Counted from the first letter of the stretch, positions 11,582 through 24,153 are shown. The stretch: DNA of 64,000 nucleotides from Amia ocellicauda (GCF_036373705.1 NC_089863.1:34494227-34558226); one strand, 5' to 3'. Notes: generated from the letters alone by a model not told the origin. Made by a program: numbers and translations.

Positions 11582-13657
11582 TTATGATTTTGTGTGACGT
11601 CTCTGATGTGTTTTAAGACGTGCTGCCACACTAAAAGTCTTCCCACATTGGGAGCAGCTGAACGGTTTCTCTCCAGTGTGAATAAGTTGATGTCGTTTAA
11701 GATTTCCTGAAAGGGTGAAAGTCATGCCACACTGGGAACAGCTGTATGGTCTCTCCCCTGTGTGAATTTGCATGTGTAATTTAAGACTTCTTGCTACACT
11801 GAACGTCCTCCCACACTGTAAGCAAGGATATGGCTTTTCACCTGTGTGAATATACTTGTGTGTTTTGAGAGTACGTGAATGACTGAAAGTTTTCCCACAC
11901 AGGGAACACAAGAATGGTTTCTCCCCTGTGTGAACTCTCTCATGTTCTTTAAGACCTCCTGACTGAATGAAAGTCTTCCCACACTGCTGACAGCAGTATG
12001 GTTTCTCCCCTGTATGAACTCTCTCATGTACTTTAAGATGGTCTAACCTGTTGAAAGTCTTCCCACACTGGTGGCAGCTGTATGGTTTCTCTCCTGTGTG
12101 AATTATCTCATGCTTTTTAAGAGCTACTGCCGTTTTGAAAGTTCTCCCACAGTGGGAGCAGCAGTACTGTTGTCCCTCTCCTATATGAATTGCCTTGTGG
12201 CTTGTAAGACTACTTAAATCACTAAAAGTCTTCCCACACTTGAAGCAGCCGTAGGTTCCATCTTCTGCGTGAATCAGTGTGTGTGTTTTAAGACTAATTG
12301 ATCTTTTAAAACTCATTCCACAATGGGAGCAGCTGAACGGTTTCTCTCCAGTGTGAATAAGCTGATGTCTCTTAAGATTTCCTGAAAATCTGAAAGTCAT
12401 GCCACACTGGGAACAGGAGTATGGTCTCTCTCCTGTGTGAATCTGCATGTGTAATTTAAGACTTCCTGCCACACTGAAAGTCTTCCCACACTGGGAGCAC
12501 TGGTGCGGACTCTCTCCTGTATGGATATGCTTATGCGACTTAAGACTTTTAGCATCCCTAAAAGTGTTAGAACACTGACTACAGCTGTATGGTCTCTCTC
12601 CTGTGTGAATCCGCTCATGAATTTTAAGACTTTGTGCATGGCGGAATGTCTTCTTACAGTAGGAACAGCAATGTGTTGTTCTCAGTCCGGTGTGAGTTCG
12701 CTCATGTGATTTAAGACCACGTGCCTGACTGAATGCCTTCCCACACTGTTGACAGCTGCATGGCATCACGTCCAAGTGAATTTCCTCATGTTTTTTACAT
12801 TTATTTAATGTATCAAATTTTTTCTCACAATGGGAGCAGCAATGCAGTCTCTCCCCTGTGTGAATTTGTTTGTGGCATTGAAGGCTTTCTGCATCACTAA
12901 AATGATTCCCACACCGCTTGCAGCAATATGGATTTTCTAGTGTATGAATTTGCTCGTGTTTTTTAAGACTTCCTGAATGACGAAAAGCTTCCCCACACTG
13001 TTGGCAGCAGTAAGGTTTCTCTCCAGAGTGAATTAGTTCATGTCTTTTACAATTTGCCATCTGATTGAAACACTTCCCACACGTTTGGCAGCAATATGGT
13101 CTCTTTATCCTGTGTATACGTTCATGATTTTTCAGATGACAGGATCTGCTGAAACTCTTCCCACATTTGGAGCAAGTATATATATTTTTTATGCTGTCAG
13201 TTAGTTGGTGTGTTTCACGGCTTTCTGCTAGACTGAAATTCCTCCCACTGGGGGTAAAGTGGTATGAACTGTCTCCTTGATATTTGATCAGGATGATCTG
13301 ATTTTGGGGCACTATAATGGAATGGTATGTCTGTGTGTGTAAAGTGGACACTGTTGAGTTGGCACTCACTAGCAGCGAGGAGGGAATGAGTGTGTAAGAG
13401 GGTCCTGAAGGTTGCGGAGTGAGTGATGCTTGAGCGACAGCTTTCACTCCACTCAGACAAAGTCCACCAACACTTTCTTCAGGCTTCTTCATTCCCAGCT
13501 CCGGCATAGAAACAGACTCCCTTGCACATACCTCAGATTTCATGTGATCAGGGCCTAGCCTAGGCTCATTCTTTATTTCAGCAGAGTCCTGCACTTCAGT
13601 GTCGACAGACTGTAAGTGAGAGTTATCTTCTGACTTTATTACATCTAGTTCACTCAT
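11582..13657 (-). CDS. C2H2 zinc-finger protein A, 19 fingers
   Basis: A 691-residue poly-zinc-finger protein, presumably a nuclear DNA-binding transcription factor. Nineteen C-x2-C-x12-H-x3-H fingers run from about residue 160 to the C-terminus, joined mostly by TGEKP-type linkers. The first finger begins [10 protein letters not shown] and the last ends KTHQRRH. The N-terminal 160 residues start [11 protein letters not shown] and contain no KRAB, SCAN or BTB domain that I recognise. The frame is open 40 codons farther upstream, but I start at this methionine because the paralogue at 28.7 kb has an in-frame stop just before the same residue. Fingers 17-18 differ from the paralogue and resemble fingers 9-10 (see findings). 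The coding part is one exon; a 5' leader exon probably ends upstream. Confidence 0.93.
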   Translation of the reverse strand: MSELDVIKSEDNSHLQSVDTEVQDSAEIKNEPRLGPDHMKSEVCARESVSMPELGMKKPEESVGGLCLSGVKAVAQASLTPQPSGPSYTLIPSSLLVSANSTVSTLHTQTYHSIIVPQNQIILIKYQGDSSYHFTPSGRNFSLAESRETHQLTDSIKNIYTCSKCGKSFSRSCHLKNHERIHRIKRPYCCQTCGKCFNQMANCKRHELIHSGEKPYCCQQCGEAFRHSGSLKKHEQIHTLENPYCCKRCGNHFSDAESLQCHKQIHTGERLHCCSHCEKKFDTLNKCKKHEEIHLDVMPCSCQQCGKAFSQARGLKSHERTHTGLRTTHCCSYCKKTFRHAQSLKIHERIHTGERPYSCSQCSNTFRDAKSLKSHKHIHTGESPHQCSQCGKTFSVAGSLKLHMQIHTGERPYSCSQCGMTFRFSGNLKRHQLIHTGEKPFSCSHCGMSFKRSISLKTHTLIHAEDGTYGCFKCGKTFSDLSSLTSHKAIHIGEGQQYCCSHCGRTFKTAVALKKHEIIHTGEKPYSCHQCGKTFNRLDHLKVHERVHTGEKPYCCQQCGKTFIQSGGLKEHERVHTGEKPFLCSLCGKTFSHSRTLKTHKYIHTGEKPYPCLQCGRTFSVARSLKLHMQIHTGERPYSCSQCGMTFTLSGNLKRHQLIHTGEKPFSCSQCGKTFSVAARLKTHQRRHTKS

Positions 13658-14290
13658 GTCTTGTAAAATTTGGTCATACACCAGAGCAGATTTCACAGTC
13701 CATCTATGTACATTTGAGAGATGGTATTTAAGAATGTTCCATCGTGCGAGACTTGACTCTGCTATAGAGATGGTCACCGAGGATTCCTGCGACTCGAGAC
13801 ATCATTCAGTAGAAATCCTTTCTAGTACGGCAAAAAACAATAAATCTAGAATGTGTAATAACTTGTTAAGAACATATTATACATGGATATATCAGAGTGT
13901 ACTGAATCGTTTGGCATGCTCATGTCCTTTTGTGACATATACAAATCATGGTTTATCCATTCAGTAGCTCTTTCTGATGATCAATCCAATTGTATCCCAT
14001 TTTTAATGTTCCTGTGCTGCTGTCAGTCCCTGTTTGTCTTCACAATTTCAAGATTATCCAAATCAAGATTCTCTCAGGGTCACTAAAATTTCCTCACAGA
14101 ATTTCTGCTTCTCCTGCTCCTAGGGAAACAGAAGACAGAATAAAACATTTTAATTGCAGCACTGCATACAGAAAGAATAATACCTCTCACTGTTGGGAAT
14201 AATGTCACAGTAGCAGTCATTAATGAGCAGACGGGCATTAGGTGACAATTATGGCAAACCCTCAATATACTTGCAACATCCTAATTAATT
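13658..14290 (-). promoter_or_regulatory. 5' leader and upstream region of zinc-finger gene A
   Basis: This sequence is homologous to 28080-28711 in front of gene B, including GCAGTGCTGCAATTAAAATG and a TTCCCTAGGAGCAGGA stretch. The latter looks like a splice acceptor (CCCTAG followed by GAGCAGGA) for a leader exon. A promoter itself cannot be pinpointed. Confidence 0.5.
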
Positions 14291-14699
14291 TAACACAAAA
14301 ATGCAGAAGTAAAGTCAATAGGCCTTGATTCAAATAAAGTTAAGAATTATATGTTCTATGACAATTGCAATACTCTGCACAGCAATAACATATCTCCAAA
14401 ATAATTATTGCATGTATTACTAAATACACAACTTGCAAGCTTGGCAATCATTTTGAATCCAGCAGAGAAAGCATGGAGTAGGTGCCATTGAACAGGTCAT
14501 CAAATACTTCTCCAAAACCTCTGGAGCCCCATAACATAACAGTTTTCCATTCATAGCCAGGATTTTAGAATATCCTGGTTTATTTTGGAATATAGACTAA
14601 CACACCTCGTTCTCCTGAAGGCTGATCCTATTTCTTGTAAATTTAAAAACTGATATATCCTCCTCATTGTTGTGAAAATATGTATAAATTGGAGTAGGC
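14291..14699. other. Unassigned intergenic sequence
   Basis: AT-rich, no recognised feature. Confidence 0.4.
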
Positions 14700-15290
14700 T
14701 ATTTTTATTATTATTTATTTATTAACATACACCCTTATCCAGGGTGACTTACAAAATATAAGAGCAATACAAAGTGCAATAATACAGTACAGTTTAAAAC
14801 ATGATGCAATTTACAAATTCCAATTTACACAAGTGTATAGGTAATATACAGTAAACAATAGAAGTGGTACAGCCTGGATTGTTAAAGCTAATAAGTGCAG
14901 ACAACATGTGAAGTCATCGTTAAGAGCTAAGGGTAAGGGGGCATAGGAGGAATCAAAATAAACAATATGAGTACTAGTAATGCAAAGCAAAAAGTATGAA
15001 AAAAACATTGTACAAGTGCAATTTTACAGGAGACTAAATGACTAAATTACAAGTACAGTCTGAAAAGATGCATCTTGAGTAATCGCCGGAAGGGACTCTG
15101 CTGTTTTGACTTCAATGCGAAAGTCATTCCAACACTTATAGGGGCCAGGGATGAAAAGGAGTGGGCTCTGGAGGAAGGGGAGTGGAGGGAGCAGAGCAGT
15201 GTAGTAGTGTGTGCGAATTGGGGCATGGAGAATATCAGGTGAGCCACAGAGTTCTGGATGAAACTTCAGACATTAATTTATCCTGTGCCT
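14700..15290 (-). mobile_element. L2-type LINE 3' end (inverted)
   Basis: On the minus strand, 15047-15247 encodes a GMTFALKSKQQSPFRRLLK stretch. This is the conserved end of L2 reverse transcriptases, where a 'WN.LP...R...S...F...LKTHLF' pattern is usual. It is followed by a 3' untranslated region and a CACCCTGGATAAGGGTG-type tail near 14740. It is 5'-truncated and no longer codes beyond this piece. Confidence 0.75.
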
Positions 15291-15784
15291 TTATGGTCGG
15301 GGTCACTTGTGTAATAGGATAAAGGAAATCCATCTTTAAAGTATGTAGGAAACCACAGCATTTTTGTGGGCTGCTAACTGCAATGGTCTCTCTCTAGTAG
15401 ACTATGTACTGTCTAGTTTTTTATAGACTAAAAGTCACATGTGACTCTCCGCTTGCCTGATTTCCATTATATTTTCACATCATTATTCAAATAATGATTT
15501 CAAATGTGGGCGTGGTTAGCGATTCAGGGACCGCCCCACCAGTATCATGAGCTACGAGCCGATACTGTTTCTAGGGCAGCAGAATATACAGAACAGCCCC
15601 AAAGCAAAAAAGATCTGCCTCCATGAGTCATTGAGGGTTTCCCATTCTTCTTGAAATAAGCATGCTTTATCTTGGACTATAAAGGAATAAGTGGAGATTT
15701 CGAAGTGTAGAAGAAAACAACTTTTGAATATTGTGCTTCAGAGAATAGGCCTAATAAGAAAAATAAAGTTAGAATGAATGGTGT
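15291..15784. other. Unassigned intergenic sequence
   Basis: No recognised feature. A short GC-richer patch with GGGCGTGGTTAGCG lies near 15510. Confidence 0.4.
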
Positions 15785-16215
15785 CAGTACCCTCCCAGCT
15801 AACAGGGAATGTCCTGGGAACTTTAGGGAACGTTCTATTTAGGTCCCAGTAGTAACGTTCTCTCTGGGACGTTTTTAAAACATTCTGCAAACATACTGAA
15901 TGTTATAAACAAACAGGTCCGCTTTAGGTTCTTACTTGACGTTACAAAGCGGACCTGCACAGGACATAAGACGACGTTCCCTTGTGGTCCCCCAGTGGTC
16001 AGAGCATGACTTTCTGATTGCATGACATTTAGAAACGTTCCAGTTTTGTCCCCTTTTGGTTCCCTATTGGTTATGGCAGGATGTTATATTCAGAACATTC
16101 ACAGGACTTTATGAAATGTCCCCTTATGGTTTCCTACTGGTTACGGCAGGAAATTACAATCAGGTCATTCACAGGACATTAGGAATGTTCTATATTAGGA
16201 CCCATTTTGTTGTTG
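15785..16215. repeat. Degenerate tandem repeat, about 70-bp unit
   Basis: Repeated units of about 70 bp begin near 15976, 16047 and 16117. Each has a (G)TCCC-TT-TGGT-CCC start and a CATTCACAGGAC or GCATGACATT end. Upstream, 15785-15970 has more diverged units built on GGGAACGTTC words. Confidence 0.65.
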
Positions 16216-17403
16216 GCCGGCCACTTAGCCAGTGGAAATGGTGCGTAAAGTGACTCCATGGAAATGGAAGCCCAATTCCATAATTGTTTTAGAAGAACTG
16301 GCAACCCTACACAGATAGACTAGTATTATATGATGTCCATTTGTTTCAGACTCCTGGATAGCACTCGGCACATCCCCACTACCACGAGACTAGCAGAAAC
16401 ATTTTGAGGTTAGACTCGTCAATTCCTCCCCTTACCTAAATTGTTTTTAAGAAAATGCGCACTAGTAGGAGATTCACTCAAAACATGCAGAGATTTACTA
16501 AAAGAGGGTAACTCGGTTAATTGAGTTGTTCAATGAAGGAGTTGCTCATGAATTACTAAACTGCTCAGATTCTACTTAAATTAACAACTTCCTAGTCTGA
16601 TTCTATTCTTATTCTTAGCAAATAAGTTAAGGCTGAAATTCACCCCCTCCCCGTATCAACAACTTACAAATTAAATCATGAATTTATGTAACAAACAATT
16701 TCTAGCTCAGATCTACACATAACTTAAAATAATAATAGGCCTCAACTATGAGAATCAGATTCGTTTGAGTTGTTCAGTTTCAGTCAATCAATATTCTTGT
16801 TAATCCACTCACTAGACTGAATTAAATTAATTGATTCAGTTAAATTAATACAAATGTCCATCACTACTCTCAACTTTACATTAATTGGCATTTTTTCAAA
16901 TCAAAGTAATACACAGCATGTGCCTGGACTCAAAAAAGGCAGTGACCATAGTTTCTGATGACCACCCACCCGCTGGGGTTTCTAAACCAATGATTGGGAG
17001 AATCAAACATATATTAGAACCAATGTGTGAAAGCAATATCTTTTATTTGTATGAACTGTAGTATACACGGGTGTGCAATCAAAATCGATATACAAATGTG
17101 TTACATTCTGTAGTAAACATAAATAGTTCTATAACTGTTAAATGTCTGATTAATTTAAAAGCGACATAAAAAAAATGAAGTTATGAAATACTTGTGTCTG
17201 CCATTGTGGACCAGTTACAGGATTTACATTGCAATTATTTAGATGACCTATTATAAGTAATAAAATAAGCAGAACATATAGCGTGAAAAACAAATATATA
17301 ATGTAATACGTTTATGGTGTAGATGGCATGGGTATAGCCCATTTAAAATTAAGAAGCGATTAAGTAAACCAGAAAATGTCATATAGCATACATTATAGGC
17401 TAT
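16216..17403. other. Unassigned AT-rich sequence
   Basis: No coding signal was found. Part of 17316-17370 is related in the same orientation to 20763-20830 (GTGTAGATG-C-TGGGTATA), so at least some of this is an old dispersed repeat. Confidence 0.4.
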
Positions 17404-17461
17404 ACACATACATACATACATACATACATACATACATACATACATACATACATACATACAT
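17404..17461. repeat. (CATA)n microsatellite
   Basis: About 14 uninterrupted CATA/TACA units. Confidence 0.97.
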
Positions 17462-17589
17462 GAATACATAATAAACATACATTAAATTATTGATGATTAA
17501 AAACTCGTTATCGCGAATGTAGCTTCACGGCATTCAAATGACTGCAGACAGGGGTTTGCTTTGTATGTGAATAGTTGCAACACAATGAA

Positions 17590-17995
17590 AGAACCAAACA
17601 TAACCGTGTCAAGTAATGCACATCTCACATAATCATATTTACAATACAGCAGTAATCAAGCTCATACTTCACATCACACTCAATGCTCAATTTGTAACAT
17701 AAAACCATATACATAACTCCAGAACATAAAGCAATCACGCTTACCAGGTCATTATTTCTCAGCATCCCTTTGCAGGCTCTGGAAATCTCCTGATCCAATC
17801 ACTTCCGCCTGGAACCTACTCTCCCACAACCATAGACACAGACCAGATTTAGTCAATTTGACATGTACAGAGAGACGCCAGCATGTCCAGGTATGTGCTA
17901 TGTATGTACGATATGCTATGTAAGCTGATGTTGTACGAAGTGTATGTCTTCTAAGGGCTAGCAGTGTCTTGTGCCTCAAAATCAAATGTTCAGTT

Positions 17996-18070
<75 letters not shown>

Positions 18071-18560
18071 GTATGTATATATATACAGATTATATGGCTA
18101 GAAAACTATTCTTTCACAGTTTCACATACAATGTGTGTAAAATTGTCTCAAAATCTAAACATACTATCTCAATAATAAAAATATCAGTTATAAAATACAG
18201 TATATTATTTATACATAGGGAAGCGACATGAATGACAAAATAAAACGGCGTTTAGCTAACATTTGCCCTGTTCCTAGACATGATGGCGTTTGCTCCGCAG
18301 CGCACACGGTCTATCTAGCGGGTCTGTGTCTATGGTTGGCGGAGGCGGAAGAGAGCGGAGGCAGGAGGCTGGAAGGGGCAGCAGAAATGTGTCCATAGAG
18401 AAATGTAGCAATCAGTTACCTGGTAAGATTTGATTGTTTTTCTGTTATAGAGTTATGTCGTGTCTATGGTTTTATGTTATTAAGTGAGGTTCAAGTGTGT
18501 TGTGTACTATTTTCTTGAGTACTATTGCCTTTTATATGTATATATATTCCAAAGACGAAG
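17590..18560. repeat. Long inverted repeat around an (AT)n core
   Basis: The left arm (about 17590-17850) and right arm (about 18320-18560) are inverted. They share GGTCTGTGTCTATGGTTG, TTACCTGGTAAG and TATGGTTTTATGTTA blocks. The pairing is imperfect. The form fits an old foldback or non-autonomous DNA element. Confidence 0.65.
17999..18086. repeat. (AT)n microsatellite
   Basis: About 31 AT units followed by interrupted GTATAT units. Open frames read through it (repeated Ile-Tyr) are artefacts. Confidence 0.97.
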
Positions 18561-19526
18561 ACTACAATACAAACGAAAGATAGCCTATATCAGAGGAATA
18601 CAATCAGATACAAACAACTTTAAAAATGTATCTTTTTTTTTTTTTTTTAATCTCGGGGGTTAAATTAACATAGTTTTTTTAAGTAAGTTCACTGATTTTG
18701 AGGCTTTACCTTTTTGAAAAACTAACGAGAATCCTATATAACAGTGGAATTCTGCCTGAAAGTATAAACAATTAACTTGTCTAATAATAATTTTGATTTA
18801 TTAATGGACAATGTTGGTGGAGATATGATTAAACTATCGATGTCGCATCTTTGTTTTCATGCATACAATAAAGCAATATATGTGCAGCTTATCTACACAA
18901 ACATTAAAGTGAGTATGAATAAAAGCAAATATCGGACCAAAATGTTCTGATAAAGGAATAACCAGAGAATAAATGTATAATGGATTCAGTTTTGTTGTTA
19001 CAAAAACTACACAAAGCTGAAACATCAGGGTTATATTTAGATTGTTTCGTTAGTGGGGTAAATGTTATACATAATATTAAATCTTACTTTTCTAACTTTG
19101 TTAGTAATGGAGTATTTTAGAGGAAGGGGCAAAGAGAAATGCCAGTTAATGTTGCTAAAATTGCCATACCAAAAGTTCCTTTAGAGATGTAGATATTTCT
19201 GATATAAGTATTGGAATAAGTATGATCTAAAAGAAGTTTAGACCTAATCCTCAGATCAGGAAATGTATTTTTAAAAAGTCACATTGGTCATCCAGAGTTC
19301 TTGACTTTGTTTTAAAGTGATTAATCATAACTTATATTAGCATTATTATGACTATTATTATCAAAATACATTAGGACATTATTTACATTACAGTTTATAT
19401 TCATTATTAATGGAATAAGTTAAATATTTCCATCAACAATAGCATCTCTTGGTTCAGATTGTTCATATATAAAATACATAAATATGGTAAGCAAATCAAA
19501 ATCTAGCGAATGTTCTGTTAGACCTA
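18561..19526. other. Unassigned AT-rich sequence
   Basis: Contains a 16-base T run near 18633. No gene or repeat was recognised. Confidence 0.4.
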
Positions 19527-19805
19527 CAGTGTCTGCTGGTTTTTGTTCCAACAGGAGCTCCCAATTACTTAATTAGTGTCATTATTTACTCAGGTAGGCT
19601 TAGCTAACACTATTTTATTTTTATAGCTGATACAATGAAATCTGACTCAAAACACTGAACCCACAGAACATTTCAGAGTCTGGAGAGAAGGGTTCAATTC
19701 ATCAATTTAATTGTTTAATTAGACCAATTAAGGAGCTGAGAGCTGGGCCGGAACAAAACCCAGCAGACACTGCGGCCCCCCAGGACTGGAGTCTGACACC
19801 CCTGG
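19527..19805. mobile_element. hAT-type miniature element
   Basis: The right end reads GGACTGGAGTCTGACACCCC followed by TG, the complement of the fish hAT miniature terminus CAGGGGTGTCAGACTCCAG. Inner parts are inverted: CAGTGTCTGCTGG on the left and CCAGCAGACACTG on the right. The outermost 30 bases of the left end are missing. A related full copy is at 37719-37981. Confidence 0.75.
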
Positions 19806-21051
19806 TTAAGTCAGTCCATACACTTGCAAATTGCTGTACCGGGTCTGTCAATTCTGTTTTATGCAGTCACCAGATGTGAATGTGAATTGCCTTGCCTCCA
19901 CTGCTTTGTAAACAAACTTCAGCTTCTTAATCTAACCAGGAGCAGCAGAATTAATTGTTAATACCTGAATCAATGTATTGTATTCATGAAGAATCACAAG
20001 CGTCAATGATTGACACATTTATTTTTGACACCAGAAGAGATTTATAGGCGCATTGATTTATTCATATTATAGTGTGATGTATGTGAGAAATTGGACTCAT
20101 TCTCTCTCACGAGCATATATTTGACTTCTACACAAAATGTCTTCATGCAGCCAAGATCGATCTCCACCCCCCCTTTTTCTCTCATTGGATAAAACGTATT
20201 TTAAATAGTCCATGTGGGATTGCATAAATGTGGAAATTATGCCGAAAATCTGAATACTCTCATGTCTGAAACAAACGCGTTATTCAAGCTTGCTGTGCAA
20301 AAGTAGGCTGATAGAAAATATTCCACACAATGCTCGAGTGCTATTCTGAACCATTTGCTCCTTTTCTTTCCGCTGTCTGCCATTTTCACTGCATTAAAAT
20401 AGCAACATATAAACACTTAGTTCTCATTTTGAAGTCAAAGCATAATCGTTGCATGAAGCAAATTGCAATTCACGAATATGCCTAAAAAAACATTTTGATT
20501 TGATTTAATTCTATTCATTATCCCAGCTCTAAAATCTAAAAATGACAGTAATGTTTATTTTAATACTCATTTGTCTATAATAAGTATTAAAAAATTAAGT
20601 GATTAAAGTAACTTGTTCACATTACATTTTTATCTGTGAGGTGTATGTTTATGTAGCCTACAGTAAAATGTGATTACTTATTTAATTTTAAGTGATAATT
20701 TATTTACAAAATTACAAGAAATGTAAACAACATTAATATTTAATGTTATAATAGGGAAGTTGTGTAGATGACGTGGGTATAAACTTATAGCTTATAATTT
20801 AAAAATATGAAGTGATTAAGAAAATTAGATTACATGTATAAATACTTAAGTATTGATAATTAATAATAAAAGTCTTTATAATAGTTAACTTATTTTTAAA
20901 CTAGCCATTTTAGTTGTTTTGCTGGAAGTAGAACTCTTATTGTGGCTTAATTCGGTACAGCTACTGTGTTACTTATAGTAAATAGTTTGAAGTCAAGGAA
21001 TTTGGAGGAAGATACAGTTAGGTGTCTATTGGTGGCAGTTAGCTGGAACAA
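19806..21051. other. Unassigned AT-rich sequence
   Basis: No exon or intact repeat was recognised. The stretch at 20763-20830 repeats part of 17316-17370. Confidence 0.4.
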
Positions 21052-23100
21052 ATGTACCTTAATGACCATTTCTTGGTAACAGAAAGTCAAGTAGTTGAAT
21101 TGGGACAAAAAAGAAAGACAGTGTTTAGGGCACAACAAGTTGCTAAATTTAGAAGTGTGTGGCCACTACAGTGTCATGTTTGCAGAATGATTGCCTTCCT
21201 GGATGAACATTGTCAGCATGTTGAGGTCCTAGAGATCAGAGTCCCTGATCTTAAGGCTCAGCTTGCTGAACTGCGCTGTATTAGTGATGTGGAAGAATTG
21301 GTCAATTGGCCCATGAGAGAGATGGTCTACACGTCAAAACCTAGGAAGGTTGAGCCCTTAGAGCAGGAAAGTGTACAGAACTGCTGGGTCACAGTAGGTT
21401 GTAACTGCAGGAAAGTGAGTGCACACACCTTAAAAGAGACAACCCAAGAGCTAGAAATGCACAACAGGTTCCAACTGCTGGACACCACGTTGGACAGTGA
21501 CAGCTCAGTGGGTAATGCGAGGGCAATTGAGCACCAGAGTAGAGGTCTGCGCGGGACTGTTTTTTTCATCCCACTCCCGCCCACTGCCGCCAGGTTCTAT
21601 CCCGCACCCGCCCGCTCCCGCTTACAATCCATTCTGTGCTCACCCGCTATCAGCTTACAATGATTTTCTTCCCGACCCAACTGATCCCGCTAAATTTAGA
21701 TCTTGTTTCCAGAATCTCACATTTAAAATTCCCCCTAAAGAAAAAGAGATTGGGGATAACAAATATAAAATGTAGTCTATAAAATAATTGTATTTGTTAT
21801 TTTTATTTGTCTTTCAAAGATACAGCATTCTTTTATCATATTTTACTGTCAACACAGTAGAAAAATTGTCACATAGAAAATTTAATTAAATACAACATCT
21901 GTCACTCAAAATTATAAGCCAAAAAATACGAACAAACGAAAACTGTTGGCTTACTAGCTATACTGCAAAATTATTATTATAATTTTTTCCCAAACTATTT
22001 AAAACATCCATGCATGAACAGAATGTCGCTGACTGACAACATTTTCAGCACCGAACTTCTCCAAAATCCGACCACAAAGGCTGAATGCCTCTCTGAAGGG
22101 GCACTCGTGGCCGGGATGCAAAGATCATATCTTGCCACCAGGCTGCTCAGGGCAGGGAGCTGGGACTGTGTGAATAGCCCGCTCCCGACATCCTTTGACA
22201 ACAGCAGATCCGCGCTTTCCTCATTCTTATTGACCCCCTGCACAGCCTGCTCTGAGCACTGTATTATGGCCGTGCTCCAATCAAGGACGAGTGCAAATGT
22301 AACATATGACGCAGAAAGCACATGCATAATACAGTTCTCAGAGCAGGCTGTGCAAGGGGGTTGATAAGAGTGAGTAAAGCACGGATCTGCTGTTGTCAAA
22401 GGATGTCAGGAGCGGGCTATTGTCAGACCACCCACTCCCGTCCACAGTACACCACAGTTACCGACCGCCACTGTCTTCAATTCGGAAATGTAATCCCGCA
22501 CCACAGAAATCTGAACGGGTCCCGTAGGAGAACCGCGGGAATGCAGACCTCTGCACCAGAGCACCATGGTGCCCACTCCCCCCCAGAACAGGGAGGTAGT
22601 TATAGTAGGAGACTCGATTCTTAGAGGTATAGATCACAGTGTGTTCTAGTGATAAGGAGACCCGCATGGTATCTTCCCTGCCTGGTGCTCAGGTTGCAGA
22701 TCTACTTGCCTGCCTCCCTGGTGCTCAGGTTGCAGGGCTACTGGCCAAAGCTGTAGGGGATCCACTGGTCATGGTCCACATTGGAACCAATGACATAGGA
22801 AAGGGTATGCTACAGATTCTGCAAGATGAATTTTAAGAGTTGGGTAAGAAACTAATTAGCAGAACTTTCATGGTATATTTCTCCAAAATACTACCAACAT
22901 CACATGCCGGGAGACAGGCAGAGATTAGAAAGTTCAACATGTGGTCTAAATCCTGGTGTATGGAAGAGGGCTTTAGATTTATGGGCATTGGTCTTCTGGC
23001 AGGGCTGTATGTTAGCTTTTTTTTTGCAAATAGCACTGGTGCTACAGAGGTTGATCATTTTGTAGCACAGGCCACAAAACTGTAGAACGAGTATAAAACA
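21052..23100 (+). pseudogene. CR1-type LINE first ORF, split by a hAT element
   Basis: The first part (21052-21539) has a leucine-rich, possibly coiled-coil N-terminus with a CHVCRMI cysteine motif. After the insertion, 22554-23100 encodes the SGNH/esterase-like domain of CR1 ORF1 proteins. The nucleophile block GDSILRG and the HIGTNDI block are visible, followed by FNMWSKSWCMEEGFRF. Removing the insertion and one target copy gives a continuous frame across the junction. The copy is dead anyway: a stop and frameshift occur near 22640 and a TAA at about 22835. A 36-bp stretch (CTGCCTGGTGCTCAGGTTGC) is duplicated at 22678-22740. Confidence 0.82.
21540..22553 (-). mobile_element. hAT element inserted in CR1 ORF1
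   Basis: Flanked by a perfect 8-bp direct repeat CACCAGAG (21532-21539 and 22554-22561), the target duplication expected of hAT. The terminal inverted repeats read TAGAGGTCTGC on the left and the complement of CAGAGGTCTGC on the right. On the minus strand, about 22000-22150 encodes a remnant of the hAT C-terminal dimerisation domain with the CIPATSAPSER signature. There is also an internal inverted repeat (about 22170-22270 against 22330-22425, sharing CTGCTGTTGTCAAAGGATGT). The transposase is mostly lost. Confidence 0.88.
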
Positions 23101-23600
23101 TCTGTTGCCATCTCTGAAAACAACTACAAGTAGTGAATTTCAACACTTAAACAGGTATGTGACTGGCAAAGGACATGAATGTTGCATACAGGGCACACAA
23201 AATCCAAACCTTAACAAGAAATGTTTTCAGACAAACATTGACGCTGGAAAGGTTACTGCAGCTCCCTCTGAGATTTTGGGCTAAAGTGGTATGTTTTCCA
23301 CAGCAGGTGGAGGAGTTAATAAAGTTTACCTACCATGGGTTCCTTTTTTTGGACAGTCAGCATGGCATGGCAGTATGGCCAATTCCAATCTAAATGACTG
23401 ACACAGTGTAAAAGTATGTGGTATGGGGCTTCAAAGTCTGAATGTTTCAATAATACAATTGACCATTAGTAATTAGGGAAACAAACTAGTTGTTAAGTCA
23501 TCCTCATCAGAACAGTAATAAGAATTGCAATGATGAAATTATACCAATTCTTGGTTTTATGTATATTAGATCACATTCAGTGTATTTCTACAGCAGTAAT
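23101..23600. other. Unassigned sequence
   Basis: It could include more decayed CR1 sequence downstream of ORF1, but no motif supports this. Confidence 0.35.
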
Positions 23601-23605
23601 CAAAT

Positions 23606-24103
23606 TTACCTGCGAGGCATGCAGTGGAACTGAATTACATGCTCTCCGACCTCTTCTTTGATCAGGGCAATGACACCTCTACGATGTCCCATATTCACCA
23701 CAGCTACATCAGTTCTGAACCCAACGAGCTTGTTTATCCATCCGATCCCCTGTCCCAGCTGCTCAACAGCAGTCTTGGTGGCTTGTAGTACTCCTTGAAT
23801 GAGATGGTAACTTGCATTCATCCGAAGTACAAGGAACTCTGCATACCTTATTTGCATTATTGTCTCGTTATTGAAAAACACCCTAATAGTGGGCTACTCA
23901 CATAATGCATGGCTATGTTGTAGCTTCTGTTGCCCGACCAGCTTGTTTGTTGGCTTTCCGTTTTGAAGGATTCGAACATAGACAATTTCCCATTCCTTGT
24001 TCGATGCGTCTGTGTTCCCGTTGATCATCACAGAAAGGTAGCGACTTCTTCTAATTTCCTCCACCAGGTCGAACTTCATTTCATCGGCCATCGGCGAAAT
24101 CAT
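23606..24103 (-). pseudogene. hAT transposase fragment (ZNF862/KIAA1586-like)
   Basis: Two minus-strand pieces, separated by a stop and an unmatched gap, fit a hAT-derived transposase core. The upstream piece has EEIRRSRYLSVMINGNTDAS followed by NKEWEIVYVR, with the acidic position in the RNase H-like fold. The downstream piece has GFRTDVAVVNMGHRRGVIAL and a GEHVIQFHCMPRR end, the conserved 'D.A..N.G...G....L' and 'HC..HR' block. No N-terminal zinc finger or C-terminal dimerisation domain is nearby. Confidence 0.75.
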
Positions 24104-24113
24104 CTCTGATGTG

Positions 24114-24153
24114 GTTATTATTATTATTATTATTATTATTATTTTTTTTTTTT
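24114..24153. repeat. (TTA)n microsatellite / LINE tail
   Basis: About 10 TTA units and a T run. This is the 3' tail of the inverted L2/SINE sequence that follows. Confidence 0.9.

Noticed and set aside
13658..13777. Upstream start for zinc-finger protein A (40 extra residues, MTISIAESS...)
   Set aside because: The homologous stretch in gene B carries an in-frame stop before the same MSELDV start, so the extra codons are probably untranslated leader.
11582..13777. KRAB or SCAN domain in the zinc-finger proteins
   Set aside because: The N-terminal region was inspected and shows neither pattern.
17404..17461. CRISPR-like or other phased repeat array
   Set aside because: Simple 4-base microsatellite; no spacer-repeat structure anywhere in the window, and the genome is vertebrate.
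17969..18231. Open frames reading Ile-Tyr repeats
   Set aside because: Produced by the (AT)n microsatellite.
22014..22399. Open frames on both strands as host genes
   Set aside because: They lie inside the hAT insertion and its inverted repeat. The only meaningful signal is the hAT dimerisation remnant on the minus strand.
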